The notes beneath the pieces are model-generated. The model made no database searches and was not told where the DNA came from. It saw only the letters and a list, made by a program, of their open reading frames with translations. Positions 16,401-23,447 of a stretch of 64,000 bases of DNA are shown here, piece after piece (position 1 is the first letter of the stretch; each line of letters opens with the position of its first letter). Origin of the DNA: Clostridiales bacterium (GTDB lineage Bacteria; Bacillota; Clostridia; Christensenellales; Aristaeellaceae); contig JALFVL010000018.1 of the NCBI GenBank assembly GCA_022787165.1, positions 1 to 64,000 of the forward strand, read 5' to 3'. The translations under genes and the position numbers were made by a program.

Positions 16401-17989
16401 ACAAAGACAATAATGACGGCACCCACACCGAGACCTATGACACGGTCAAAGTGGTGTATTGCCGGGATTGCCATTCCGACGTCTCGAGGGAAACTCTGGA
16501 GACCGGCCTGACCCGAACCGTCAAGCACAGCTGGGACAATGAGGGCATCTGCTGGGCCTGCGGCGCCAAGAACACCTGCACGCACGCGAACAAGAAGACC
16601 GACGAAATTGGCCGCGACCACGTCTATGAGGACAACGGCGACAATACCCACAAGGTCACCTTTGAAAGGGGCACCGCGGAGCACTGCCTTGACTGCGATC
16701 AGTGGTTTGAGATGGTCTGGACGGGCGAAACCGTCACCGAGTACTGGCCGCATAACTGGGAGGACGAGGGCATCTGCTGGCACTGCGGCGCGAAGAACAC
16801 CTGCCCGCACGAGCATGTCGATGAGAACGACGGCTGGCGCTACGACGACGACACGGTCATCACGGACAATGGCGACGGCAAGACGCACACGATCACCGCG
16901 ATGACCATGATCGACCGGGTCTGCCGCGACTGCAACATGTGGCTCGGCGAGAAGGAAAATGGCGTCAAGACCTGGTCCGACATCCATGAATACGTGGAGG
17001 GCGGCACCCGCTGCGACTACTGTGGGTTCGTCAACACCTGCACCCATCCGTCGATGGCGCCCGAGGACCTCTGGTATGACGTCGTATGGACGGACAACGG
17101 CGACGGCAAGACGCATACCACCAGCTACGAGCTTTGGAGGGTGGATACCTGCCCGGACTGCGGCTGGATGAATTGGGACACGGAGACCTACGTCAAGGAT
17201 TGCACGGAAGTGCAGGAGCACTGGTTCGAGAATGGCCGCTGCCCCGACTGCTTCGCGGAGGCGCCCGAGGAGACGCCCGCGCCCGAGGAGACGCAGACGC
17301 CCGAGCCCGTGAAGACGGAGACCCCGGTCCCGACGGCGACCCCGGCTCCGACGGCGACCCCGGCGCCGGCGCAGACCGCTGCGCCCAGCAGCGGCGGCAA
17401 TGGCGGCGGCAATGGCGGAACGACGAACGCAGCGCAGCCGGACGCGGATATCGATTTTATCGCGACCCCGGAGCCCATGGCGACGGCAGCGCCGGAGATG
17501 GTCAGCACGCTGCTGGATACGGTCGCCCAGGCGGAGACCGAGGGCAGCGAGGTGAGCGTCGAGGTCGTCGGCGCGCAGGAGGTCTTCAGCGAGACGGAGT
17601 ATGAGCAGCTCAAGACCCTGCCGGCGCAGGAGCAGATGCTCGTGACGCTCGCGTCGATCGGCCTTGAGGATGTCGTGCAGTCGGCGCTCACGTCGATGGA
17701 TATGACGCTCTCTGCCGAGGCGGAGACGCTGACGGCGCAGGTCGCCGAGCGCTTCGCCGCGATGGGTGAGGAGGAGCGCGCGCAGGTCGAGGAGAAGCTG
17801 ACGCAGCTCTTCCCGAAGACCGAGGTGACCGTCGGCGGCGTGACGTATGAATACTTCGTCGTCGATCTGGAGATCACGGTGGATGGCAAGGTGCGCGTGG
17901 AGCGCTACGGCTTCCGCTACGACGAGGAGCTCGGCCAGTGGCTCTTTGAAAAGCTCGATCTGGTCGACATGTACGTCCAGGCGGCGTAA
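13421..17989 (+). CDS. Giant secreted protein with 15 Cys/His (zinc-ribbon-like) repeats
   Basis: 1522 aa. Signal peptide MRLQKTIRRLTAWLLSAAMV to about residue 35 (the ATG at 13421 follows GGGAGG). Residues 46-129 are 14 APEETx hexapeptides. Residues about 144-1277 are 15 units of about 75 aa with consensus DNGDGTHTxTY, CxDCG, then TExHxW, GxCWxC and NxCxH, giving two CxxC pairs plus a CxH per unit. A Pro/Thr linker (about 1280-1340), a Gly/Asn stretch and an about 150-aa C-terminal domain (VDLEITVDGKVRVERYG) follow. No LPXTG, SLH or C-terminal membrane helix is visible, so attachment is unclear. I know no named family for this repeat. Metal binding or disulfide cross-linking are both possible. 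It has its own promoter and terminator. Confidence 0.85.
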   Translation: MRLQKTIRRLTAWLLSAAMVLGGMPVALAEEVTTPDEAPALEKTAAPEETSAPEETSAPEETSAPEETSAPEETSAPEETSAPEETSAPEETSAPEETSAPEETSAPEETSAPEETSAPEETDAPEETPSPDVTTVPEPLPTACPHSSWCTEVEDIDVRFEWVDASTDRYVCTRVEKKICDICGEMFERTETPYQDEPEAHIWNTSGKCYKCFEMNPCEHTSAYIVYSEKNVQYTPNEGGTHTRTFDRMAQQKCPDCGMEWEAVLDAAGQTATEGHSYGSDGICMYCQAASTDCAHANVSVYEYQVNHQYSADDNSTHTVTYDVMRTSTCRDCGLSLGEEKVITGKTRTERHCWSSDGVCGACNAQNSCEHARMMSADGDSIESWTDNGDGTHTVTYTLMRQNHCPDCDMWFASETVASGLTRKESHSWSAEGLCYQCQAENDCEHRNVEINEYRRHISSSDNGDGTHTTTYNVEREKHCLDCGQYYASEVIAAGQTCVENHSDTGFTGDNRCAGCGAENRCAHENTEAFIQQGNAVYTDNGDGTHTVTYDKGTQTHCLDCGFWFDTVYTEKGLQRTEKHSWNEQGVCWACNAKNTCAHDHTETIECSRNWEYRDNGDGKTHTTTYEKGTQTHCLDCGAYYGEVWEGAITTETVNHDWSEKGICWNCNAKNACTHDHTETIECSRNWEYRDNGDGKTHTMTYEKGTQTHCLDCGAYYGEVWEGAIATETVNHNWNSEGFCWDCNAKNACTHEHTRTKYGIEGKQSAKDNGDGTHLLTYSVGNQTHCEDCGWYDEVVWTENGLTRTENHGWTGEGTCWACNAKNACTHEHAHTEYGIEGKQSAKDNGDGTHLLTYSVGNQTYCEDCGWYDEVVWTENGLTRTENHGWTPEGTCWACNAVNPCTHENRRVETVIGGEITYTDNENGTHTMRFDQGQQEFCRSCHQPLSDVEWTELGATRIENHDWDESGSCRACGAVNTCPHENTQVGTNRVASSYKDNNDGTHTETYDTVKVVYCRDCHSDVSRETLETGLTRTVKHSWDNEGICWACGAKNTCTHANKKTDEIGRDHVYEDNGDNTHKVTFERGTAEHCLDCDQWFEMVWTGETVTEYWPHNWEDEGICWHCGAKNTCPHEHVDENDGWRYDDDTVITDNGDGKTHTITAMTMIDRVCRDCNMWLGEKENGVKTWSDIHEYVEGGTRCDYCGFVNTCTHPSMAPEDLWYDVVWTDNGDGKTHTTSYELWRVDTCPDCGWMNWDTETYVKDCTEVQEHWFENGRCPDCFAEAPEETPAPEETQTPEPVKTETPVPTATPAPTATPAPAQTAAPSSGGNGGGNGGTTNAAQPDADIDFIATPEPMATAAPEMVSTLLDTVAQAETEGSEVSVEVVGAQEVFSETEYEQLKTLPAQEQMLVTLASIGLEDVVQSALTSMDMTLSAEAETLTAQVAERFAAMGEEERAQVEEKLTQLFPKTEVTVGGVTYEYFVVDLEITVDGKVRVERYGFRYDEELGQWLFEKLDLVDMYVQAA
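13556..13807 (+). repeat. 14 tandem 18-bp repeats coding APEETS
   Basis: Fourteen in-frame 18-bp units (GCGCCTGAGGAGACGAGC type, differing mainly at wobble positions) encode twelve APEETS, one APEETD and one APEETP. The array forms a stalk after the signal peptide and should change length by slippage without frameshift. Confidence 0.95.
15218..16129 (+). repeat. Four 228-bp tandem units, two recent duplications
   Basis: Units 7 and 8 (15218-15445, 15446-15673) are almost identical in DNA, and so are units 9 and 10 (15674-15901, 15902-16129). The pairs differ from each other and from the other units, so each pair comes from a separate recent duplication of exactly one 76-aa unit. Confidence 0.9.
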
Positions 17990-18014
17990 ACGGACAAAAA
18001 CAGGATATGCAAAC

Positions 18015-18047
18015 CCGGCCCGGTGCGAAAGCACCGGGCCGGACCTT
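18015..18047 (+). terminator. Rho-independent terminator
   Basis: A perfect 12-bp stem CCGGCCCGGTGC / GCACCGGGCCGG with GAAA tetraloop, followed by ACCTTTCT, 25 bp past the repeat-protein stop. Confidence 0.85.
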
Positions 18048-18065
18048 TCTCTGCCCGCCTTGCGA

Positions 18066-18094
18066 TTGAAGAATCGCGCGAAGCGTGCTATAAT
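18066..18094 (+). promoter_or_regulatory. Promoter for fucU
   Basis: TTGAAG, 17 bp, TATAAT, about 65 bp upstream of the ATG at 18160. Confidence 0.7.
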
Positions 18095-18159
18095 CGTGCC
18101 AGACAGGCGGAGCGGCGCGCGAAACAGGCCGCTTCCGCAGAGAAAGTGAGGCAGAAACC

Positions 18160-18594
18160 ATGCTGAAAGGAATTTCCCCGATTCTGAGCCCGGAGCTGCT
18201 CAAGATCATCGCCGAGATGGGCCATGGCGACGAGCTGGTGCTCGCCGACGGCAATTTCCCGGGCGCGTCGATCGGCAAGCGTTGCGTGCGCTGCGACGGG
18301 CACGGCTGCGCGGAGGTCATGCGCGCGATCGTGCAGCTCTTCCCGCTGGACGACTTCGTCGAGAAGCCGCTGGCCGTCATGCAGGTGCCGGCGGGCATGT
18401 TCCCCGGCGACCGTGCGCCGGTCTGGCAGGCCTTCCGCGAGGCGGCGGATACCGACCTGCCCACCGCGCAGTTTGACATGATGGAGCATGACGCCTTCAT
18501 GGAGCGCGCGAAAAACGCCTACGCCGTCGTGCAGACCGGCGAAACCGCGCTCTACGGCAACATCATCATCCGCAAGGGCGTCGTGCGGCTCTGA
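18160..18594 (+). CDS. fucU: L-fucose mutarotase (FucU/RbsD family)
   Basis: 144 aa, cytoplasmic. Interconverts alpha and beta anomers of L-fucose (RbsD relatives act on ribose). Family features: LLKIIAEMGHGDELVLADGNFPG with the catalytic His of GHGD near the N-terminus, and the C-terminal YAVVQTGETALYGNIIIRKGVV. The C-terminal Tyr-Gly-Asn favours FucU over RbsD. It is monocistronic here, with its own promoter and terminator and no fucIKA genes in the window. Confidence 0.9.
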   Translation: MLKGISPILSPELLKIIAEMGHGDELVLADGNFPGASIGKRCVRCDGHGCAEVMRAIVQLFPLDDFVEKPLAVMQVPAGMFPGDRAPVWQAFREAADTDLPTAQFDMMEHDAFMERAKNAYAVVQTGETALYGNIIIRKGVVRL

Positions 18595-18630
18595 TGGCCG
18601 CATGGGCCCCGAAACCCCAAAACAGAGAAA

Positions 18631-18662
18631 CCCCCGAAGGAGCTTCCTTCGGGGGCCTTTGC
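18631..18662. terminator. Bidirectional terminator
   Basis: A perfect 11-bp stem CCCCCGAAGGA / TCCTTCGGGGG with 3-nt loop, between the convergent fucU and glycogen phosphorylase genes. The T-rich tail is better on the plus side. Confidence 0.8.
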
Positions 18663-18688
18663 TGTTTTGGACGCTGCGGGGAGAAGGC

Positions 18689-21154
18689 TCAGTGCTTCTT
18701 CGTCAGCGGGGTCAGATGCCAGATCTGGTCGTTGTATTCCTTGATCGTGCGGTCGGAGGAGAAGATGCCGCTCTTGGCGACGTTGATGATCTCCTTGCGC
18801 GTCCAAGCCTTCTGGTTGAGGTAGTCGTTGCCCAGACGGGTCTGCGCCTGCTGGTAGGAGCCGAAGTCCTTGAGCACGAGGTAGGGATCGGCCATGCCGC
18901 CGTTGTCGGAGAAGACGAGCGCGCGATAGAGGCCCTCGAACATCTTCGGGTTGTCCGGTGTGAGGCTGCCGTCAAAGAGCATGTTGAGCGCGCGGCGCAG
19001 CTCGGCGTTCGTCTCGTAGATATCCAGAGAGCGATAGGTGCCGGCGGCGTAGATCGCCTCGACCTCCTTGGAGCGCATGCCGAAGATGTAGCAGTTGTCC
19101 TCGCCCACCAGCTCGGCGATTTCGACGTTCGCGCCGTCGAGCGTGCCGATGGTCACGGCGCCGTTCATCATGAACTTCATGTTGCCGGTGCCGCTGGCCT
19201 CCTTGGAGGCGGTGGAGAGCTGCTCGCTGACCTCGGAGGCCGGCATGAGCATCTCCGCGGTGGAGACGTTGTAGTTCTGCAGGAAGACGACCTTGATCAT
19301 CTTGCTCGCGCGCGGATGCTGCGCGATCTTCGCGGCGACGACGTTGATGAAGTGGATGATCTCCTTGGCGCGGCGGTAGCCCGGCGCGGCCTTCGCGCCG
19401 AAGATGAACGTGCGCGGCGCCATGGTGTAATTGGGATCGTCGCAGATGCGGTTGTAGAGCACGAGGATGTGCAGCGCGTTGAGCAGCTGGCGCTTGTACT
19501 CGTGCAGACGCTTGACCTGCACGTCGTACATCGTGTCCGGATCGAGCTCGAGGCCCTGATGGCGGTTGATCCAGCGGCTGAAGCGCGCCTTGTTCTCATG
19601 CTTGACCTTCGCGAATTTCTCGATGAAGGCGGCGTCGTCGGCGAACGGGAGCAGCTTCTCCAGCTCCATCGTGTCCTTGCGCCAGCCCTGGCCGATGGTC
19701 TCGTCGAGCAGGTCGGAGAGGGCCGGGTTCGCCAGCATCAGCCAGCGGCGCGGGGTGATGCCGTTGGTGATCGCCAGGAACTTCTCGGGCATGATCTTGT
19801 AATAGTCCGCAAACGTGGAGCGCTTGAGGATATCGCCGTGCAGCTGGGAGACGCCGTTGATCGCGTGGGAATACGCGATGCACATGTTCGCCATGTGCGC
19901 CTGATCGTAGGCGAGAATCGCCATGTGGCCGATGCGGTCCCACTCGCCGGGGAAGCGGTCAAACAGCTTCTGGCAGAGGCGGCGGTTGAGCTCCTGCATG
20001 ATCGAGTAGATGCGGGGCAGGGTCTCGCGCATCATGCTCTCCGGCCACTTCTCCAGGGCCTCGGCCATGATGGTGTGGTTGGTGTAGGCGACGGTGTTGC
20101 GGGTCAGGCGCTCCGCGGTCTCCCACGGCAGATGCTCCTCGTCCACGAGGATGCGCATGAGCTCCGGAATGACCAGCGCCGGATGCGTGTCGTTGATGTG
20201 GAAGGCGACCTTCTCGGGCAGATCCTCCATGTTTGTGCCGTAGACGCGCTTGAAGTCCTTGATGGCGTATTGCAGCGTCGCGCTGACGAGGAAGTACTCC
20301 TGCATCAGGCGCAGCTTCTTGCCGTTGTAGGTGTTGTCCTCCGGATAGAGCACCTTGGAAATCTGCGCGGCGATGGAGTCGCTCTCCTCGGTGGAGCCGT
20401 TGTAGTCGCCGGCGGAGAATTTTTCGAGGTTGAAGTTCCTGGGCAGCACGGCGCTCCACATGCGCAGGCGGTCGACGACGTCGCTGTCATAGCCGACGAT
20501 CGGCAGGTCATACGGAACGGCGATGACGTCCTCGGTGTTCTGCAGGGAGACGTAGTTCTTGTCGCCCATCCAGTTTTCGCTCACCTGGCCGCCAAAGCGG
20601 ACGGTCACGGCGTCGCGCTGGGTCGGAATCTCCCAGGAGTTGCCGTAGGTCAGCCACTCGTCCGGCACCTCGACCTGCTGGCCGTCAACGATGCGCTGGC
20701 GGAAGAGGCCGTATTCGTAGCGGATCGTGCAGCCCATCGCCGGGAGGTTGAGCGTCGCCAGCGAATCGAGGAAGCACGCGGCCAGACGGCCGAGACCGCC
20801 GTTGCCCAGCGCCGGTTCCGGCTCCTCGTGGAGCACGCCGCGCAGGGTCAGGCCCAGCTCCTTGAACGCCTCCTCATACTCCTTGGTCGAGCAGAGGTTG
20901 AGCAGGTTATTGTGCAGCCAGCGGCCGGTCAGAAATTCGATCGAGAGATAATACAGGCGCTTGGCTTTCTCGCTGCGGCGAGCTTCCTTTTCAAAGCGCC
21001 ACTTGAGCATGATCTGGTCGCGCACGGTGGAGGCCACGGCGGCGTAAATCTGCTTGGGCGTCGCTTCCTCGATGGTGCAGCCGTAATAGCGAAGCAGCTT
21101 GTTGAGAATGGACTCCTTGATGGTGTCTTTGGTGTATTCGTTCATGAGAGGCAT
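18689..21154 (-). CDS. glgP: Glycogen/alpha-glucan phosphorylase (GT35)
   Basis: 821 aa, cytoplasmic, PLP-dependent: alpha-1,4-glucan plus phosphate to glucose 1-phosphate. YYLSIEFLTGRWLHNNLLNL and EEPEPALGNGGLGRLAACFLDS near the N-terminus, KVAFHINDTHPAL mid-protein, and the PLP-lysine signature EASGTGNMKFMMNGAVTIGT near residue 650. Length fits GlgP/MalP. The start was set at 21154 (MPLMNEYTKDT), 11 bp after GGAGGG; the frame is open to 21343 but the upstream codons lie over the promoter. No other glycogen gene is nearby. Confidence 0.95.
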   Translation of the reverse strand: MPLMNEYTKDTIKESILNKLLRYYGCTIEEATPKQIYAAVASTVRDQIMLKWRFEKEARRSEKAKRLYYLSIEFLTGRWLHNNLLNLCSTKEYEEAFKELGLTLRGVLHEEPEPALGNGGLGRLAACFLDSLATLNLPAMGCTIRYEYGLFRQRIVDGQQVEVPDEWLTYGNSWEIPTQRDAVTVRFGGQVSENWMGDKNYVSLQNTEDVIAVPYDLPIVGYDSDVVDRLRMWSAVLPRNFNLEKFSAGDYNGSTEESDSIAAQISKVLYPEDNTYNGKKLRLMQEYFLVSATLQYAIKDFKRVYGTNMEDLPEKVAFHINDTHPALVIPELMRILVDEEHLPWETAERLTRNTVAYTNHTIMAEALEKWPESMMRETLPRIYSIMQELNRRLCQKLFDRFPGEWDRIGHMAILAYDQAHMANMCIAYSHAINGVSQLHGDILKRSTFADYYKIMPEKFLAITNGITPRRWLMLANPALSDLLDETIGQGWRKDTMELEKLLPFADDAAFIEKFAKVKHENKARFSRWINRHQGLELDPDTMYDVQVKRLHEYKRQLLNALHILVLYNRICDDPNYTMAPRTFIFGAKAAPGYRRAKEIIHFINVVAAKIAQHPRASKMIKVVFLQNYNVSTAEMLMPASEVSEQLSTASKEASGTGNMKFMMNGAVTIGTLDGANVEIAELVGEDNCYIFGMRSKEVEAIYAAGTYRSLDIYETNAELRRALNMLFDGSLTPDNPKMFEGLYRALVFSDNGGMADPYLVLKDFGSYQQAQTRLGNDYLNQKAWTRKEIINVAKSGIFSSDRTIKEYNDQIWHLTPLTKKH

Positions 21155-21256
21155 AAAAATGTAACCCTCCTGGCTTAGGTTCAGTCCGGATTCTGCCATC
21201 CGCACTTCGTGTCCGGCGTGCCGCTCCAGCACTTGGCGGAAGGACAGCCAATGGTC

Positions 21257-21285
21257 ATTATAACATAGTTGATACGGAGTGACAA
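21257..21285 (-). promoter_or_regulatory. Promoter for glgP
   Basis: On the minus strand TTGTCA, 17 bp, TATAAT, about 100 bp upstream of the chosen start. It argues against the longer open frame to 21343. Confidence 0.8.
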
Positions 21286-21317
21286 GGCAAAAAAGCCCGT
21301 CTTGTCTGCAATATTTG

Positions 21318-21346
21318 AAAAAAATGGCATGAAACCATGCCATTTT
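21318..21346 (-). terminator. Rho-independent terminator of murA
   Basis: An 11-bp stem AAAATGGCATG / CATGCCATTTT with a 4-nt loop, followed on the minus strand by a long T run. Confidence 0.85.
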
Positions 21347-21400
21347 GAGATTTTATATCCCTCATTTTACGAACAATAACGCTTGTCATTAACAAATGTA

Positions 21401-22672
21401 TCACTCCTGAGCGCGCCAGATCACCGCGCCGAGGCTGCTGAGTTTCTTTTCCAGATGCTCGTAGCCGCGGTCGATGAAGCAGGTGTTGCTGATCTCGGTC
21501 GTGCCCTGGGCCATGAGGCCCGCGATGACGAGCGCGGCGCCGGCGCGCAGGTCGGTGGCCTCGACGGCGGCGGCATGCAGCTGCGGCACGCCCTCGATGA
21601 CGGCGGTCTGCTCGAAGATGCGCACGCGCGCGCCCATGCGCTCCATCTCGGCGAGATGGCGGAAGCGCGACTCGAAGATATTCTCCACGACGGTGGAGGT
21701 GCCGGTCGCCGTACACAGCAGCGCGCTCATCGGCTGCTGCAGGTCGGTCGGGAAGCCGGGGTAGACCTGCGTCTTGAAGGTGACGGCCCGGTGCGCGCCG
21801 ATAGAGCGCACGCGGATGGCGTCGTCGCGCTCGTCCACCTTCGCGCCCATCTCCAGCAGCTTGGCGGTCAGGGCCTCCATGTGCGTGGGGATGCAGCCGC
21901 AGATGGTGACGTCGCCGTGGGTCGCGGCGGCGGCGATCATGAGCGTGCCGGTCTCGATCTGGTCGGGAATGACGGCGTAGGGGCGGCGGCTGGCGAGCTT
22001 CTGCACGCCGCGCACGCGGATGACGTCCGTGCCCGCGCCCTTGACGCGGCAGCCCATTGAGTTGAGGAAGTTCGCCAGGTCGACGATGTGCGGCTCCTTG
22101 GCGGCGTTGTAGATGGTCGTCGTGCCCTGCGCGCAGGCGGCGGCGAGCATGACGTTGATCGTGCCGCCGACGGTGACCATGTCCATGAAGACATCGCCGC
22201 CGGTGAGGCCGTCAGCCGTGGCGGTGACCAGGCCGTGCGCGGTTTCGACGCGCGCGCCCAGCGCGCGCATGCCCTTGATATGCTGGTCGATGGGGCGGCG
22301 GCCGATGTCGCAGCCGCCGGGCAGCGGCACCTGCGCCTGGCCAAAGCGCGCCAGCAGCGCGCCGATATAATAGGAGGAGGCGCGCATCCTGCGGCAGAGC
22401 TCCAGCGGCACGTCGGTGCGGCAGATGCTGCTGGCGTCGACCTCCATCGTGCCCAGGGCGGGATCCCAGTTGACGCGCGCGCCCAGGTGGCGCAGCGTCT
22501 CTACGGAGACATGCACGTCCTCGATGTCGGGCAGATTCTCGATGACACAGGGCGTCTGGCTCAGAATCGTGGCCGGAATGATGGCGACGGAGGTATTCTT
22601 GCCGCCGCTGACGCGGACGGTGCCCTCCAGCCGCTGCCCACCGGTGATGAGCATTCTCTCTTCTTGAGCCAT
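21401..22672 (-). CDS. murA: UDP-N-acetylglucosamine 1-carboxyvinyltransferase
   Basis: 423 aa, cytoplasmic. First committed step of peptidoglycan synthesis: enolpyruvyl transfer from PEP to UDP-GlcNAc. LEGTVRVSGGKNTSVAIIPA at the N-terminus carries the conserved Lys, RASSYYIGALLARFG follows, and LPGGCDIGRRPIDQHIKG has the catalytic Cys121 (fosfomycin-sensitive form; Asp here would give resistance). The C-terminal FIDRGYEHLEKKLSSLGA is typical. Bacillota often have two murA copies; which one this is cannot be told. It has its own promoter and terminator. Confidence 0.95.
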   Translation of the reverse strand: MAQEERMLITGGQRLEGTVRVSGGKNTSVAIIPATILSQTPCVIENLPDIEDVHVSVETLRHLGARVNWDPALGTMEVDASSICRTDVPLELCRRMRASSYYIGALLARFGQAQVPLPGGCDIGRRPIDQHIKGMRALGARVETAHGLVTATADGLTGGDVFMDMVTVGGTINVMLAAACAQGTTTIYNAAKEPHIVDLANFLNSMGCRVKGAGTDVIRVRGVQKLASRRPYAVIPDQIETGTLMIAAAATHGDVTICGCIPTHMEALTAKLLEMGAKVDERDDAIRVRSIGAHRAVTFKTQVYPGFPTDLQQPMSALLCTATGTSTVVENIFESRFRHLAEMERMGARVRIFEQTAVIEGVPQLHAAAVEATDLRAGAALVIAGLMAQGTTEISNTCFIDRGYEHLEKKLSSLGAVIWRAQE

Positions 22673-22725
22673 GCGTGTCCTCCTTGGCGCGGCCTTGCGC
22701 CGCTGTACAAATCTTCAATTTATAT

Positions 22726-22754
22726 ATTATACACGGCAGGGGGAGGTTTGGCAA
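22726..22754 (-). promoter_or_regulatory. Promoter for murA
   Basis: On the minus strand TTGCCA, 17 bp, TATAAT, about 55 bp upstream of the murA ATG, ending right at the preceding gene's stop. Confidence 0.75.
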
Positions 22755-22757
22755 GGC

Positions 22758-23303
22758 TTATTGATAGACGGCCCGGCTTCCACCGATATACGGCAGGCGC
22801 GAATAGGCGAGCACGAGGTTCGCCTCACCCACGCGGGTAAGGCCGATGCGCAGCGGCACGGCGACGGGACGCAGGTGCATGCCGATGAGCGTGTCGCCGA
22901 TGTCGATGCCGGCCTCGGCCTGCACGCGCAGCGCCAGCGCGGGCTTCTCCAGCAGCCTCCATGCGGCCGCAGGCACGCTGCCGCCCGCCTTGGGCTGGGG
23001 CACGGCGCAGACCTGCGTATAGCCCCTGCGGCGCAGCGCGTCCCGCTCCAGGACGACGGCGCGGTTGAGATGCTCGCAGCACTGGAACGCGGGCTCCATC
23101 TCTCGCGCGCGGCAGGCGTCGATCATCGCCCCGGCAACGACGGGGCCGAGCTCCGGCACGCTGGCCTTGCCGATGCGCCCGCCGGCGATCTCGCTGGTTG
23201 AGCAGCCCAGCACGATCAGGCTGCCCGGCTCCAGATGGGCGCACAGCGCCGAGACGGCCTCGTCAACGGCTGCGCGGATGTCTTCGCAATCAGCGGTGTT
23301 CAT
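22758..23303 (-). CDS. ywlG: YwlG/UPF0340 (TIGR01440) family protein
   Basis: 181 aa, predicted cytoplasmic, function unknown. Family features: SLIVLGCSTSEIAGGRIGK near residue 30, FQCCEHLNRAVVLER mid-protein, and GIDIGDTLIGMHLRPVAVP with the C-terminal RVGEANLVLAYSRLPYIGG. Length equals that of the family. AAAGGAAG precedes the ATG at 23303. It is the gene before murA, which however has its own promoter. Confidence 0.9.
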   Translation of the reverse strand: MNTADCEDIRAAVDEAVSALCAHLEPGSLIVLGCSTSEIAGGRIGKASVPELGPVVAGAMIDACRAREMEPAFQCCEHLNRAVVLERDALRRRGYTQVCAVPQPKAGGSVPAAAWRLLEKPALALRVQAEAGIDIGDTLIGMHLRPVAVPLRIGLTRVGEANLVLAYSRLPYIGGSRAVYQ

Positions 23304-23344
23304 GGTTTTCGCTTCCTTTCAAACCAGGTGGTGAATCAAACAGA

Positions 23345-23440
23345 TGACGTCAGGGCTGCCGCCCTGAAACCTGCCCGGGGCGCCGCCCCGGACCCCGCAA
23401 GGGGCATACCCCTTGATTCTTTTTTGCTTCGCGCAGAAAA
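23345..23440 (-). repeat. Interspersed hairpin repeat related to family 1, copy E
   Basis: On the minus strand: GCGCGAAGC, an A-rich spacer, CAAGGGG-TATG-CCCCTTG, then CCGGGGC-GGC-GCCCCGG and CAGGGC-GGCA-GCCCTG. The module order (GCGCGAAGC leader, GGG/CCC hairpin, GGGCGGCAGCCC hairpin) parallels copies A and B, but the sequence is more diverged. It fills the gap between ywlG and the ABC exporter end. Confidence 0.65.
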
Positions 23441-23447
23441 CAGCAGC

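Noticed and set aside
14258-18034. 1258-aa open frame on the minus strand opposite the Cys/His repeat protein
   Set aside because: It mirrors the repeats of the real gene, starts without a ribosome-binding site and has composition typical of a shadow frame in GC-rich DNA.
18160-18594. Assignment of the FucU/RbsD protein to the rhamnose locus
   Set aside because: It is 22 kb away, has its own promoter and terminator, and a dedicated RhaM is present.
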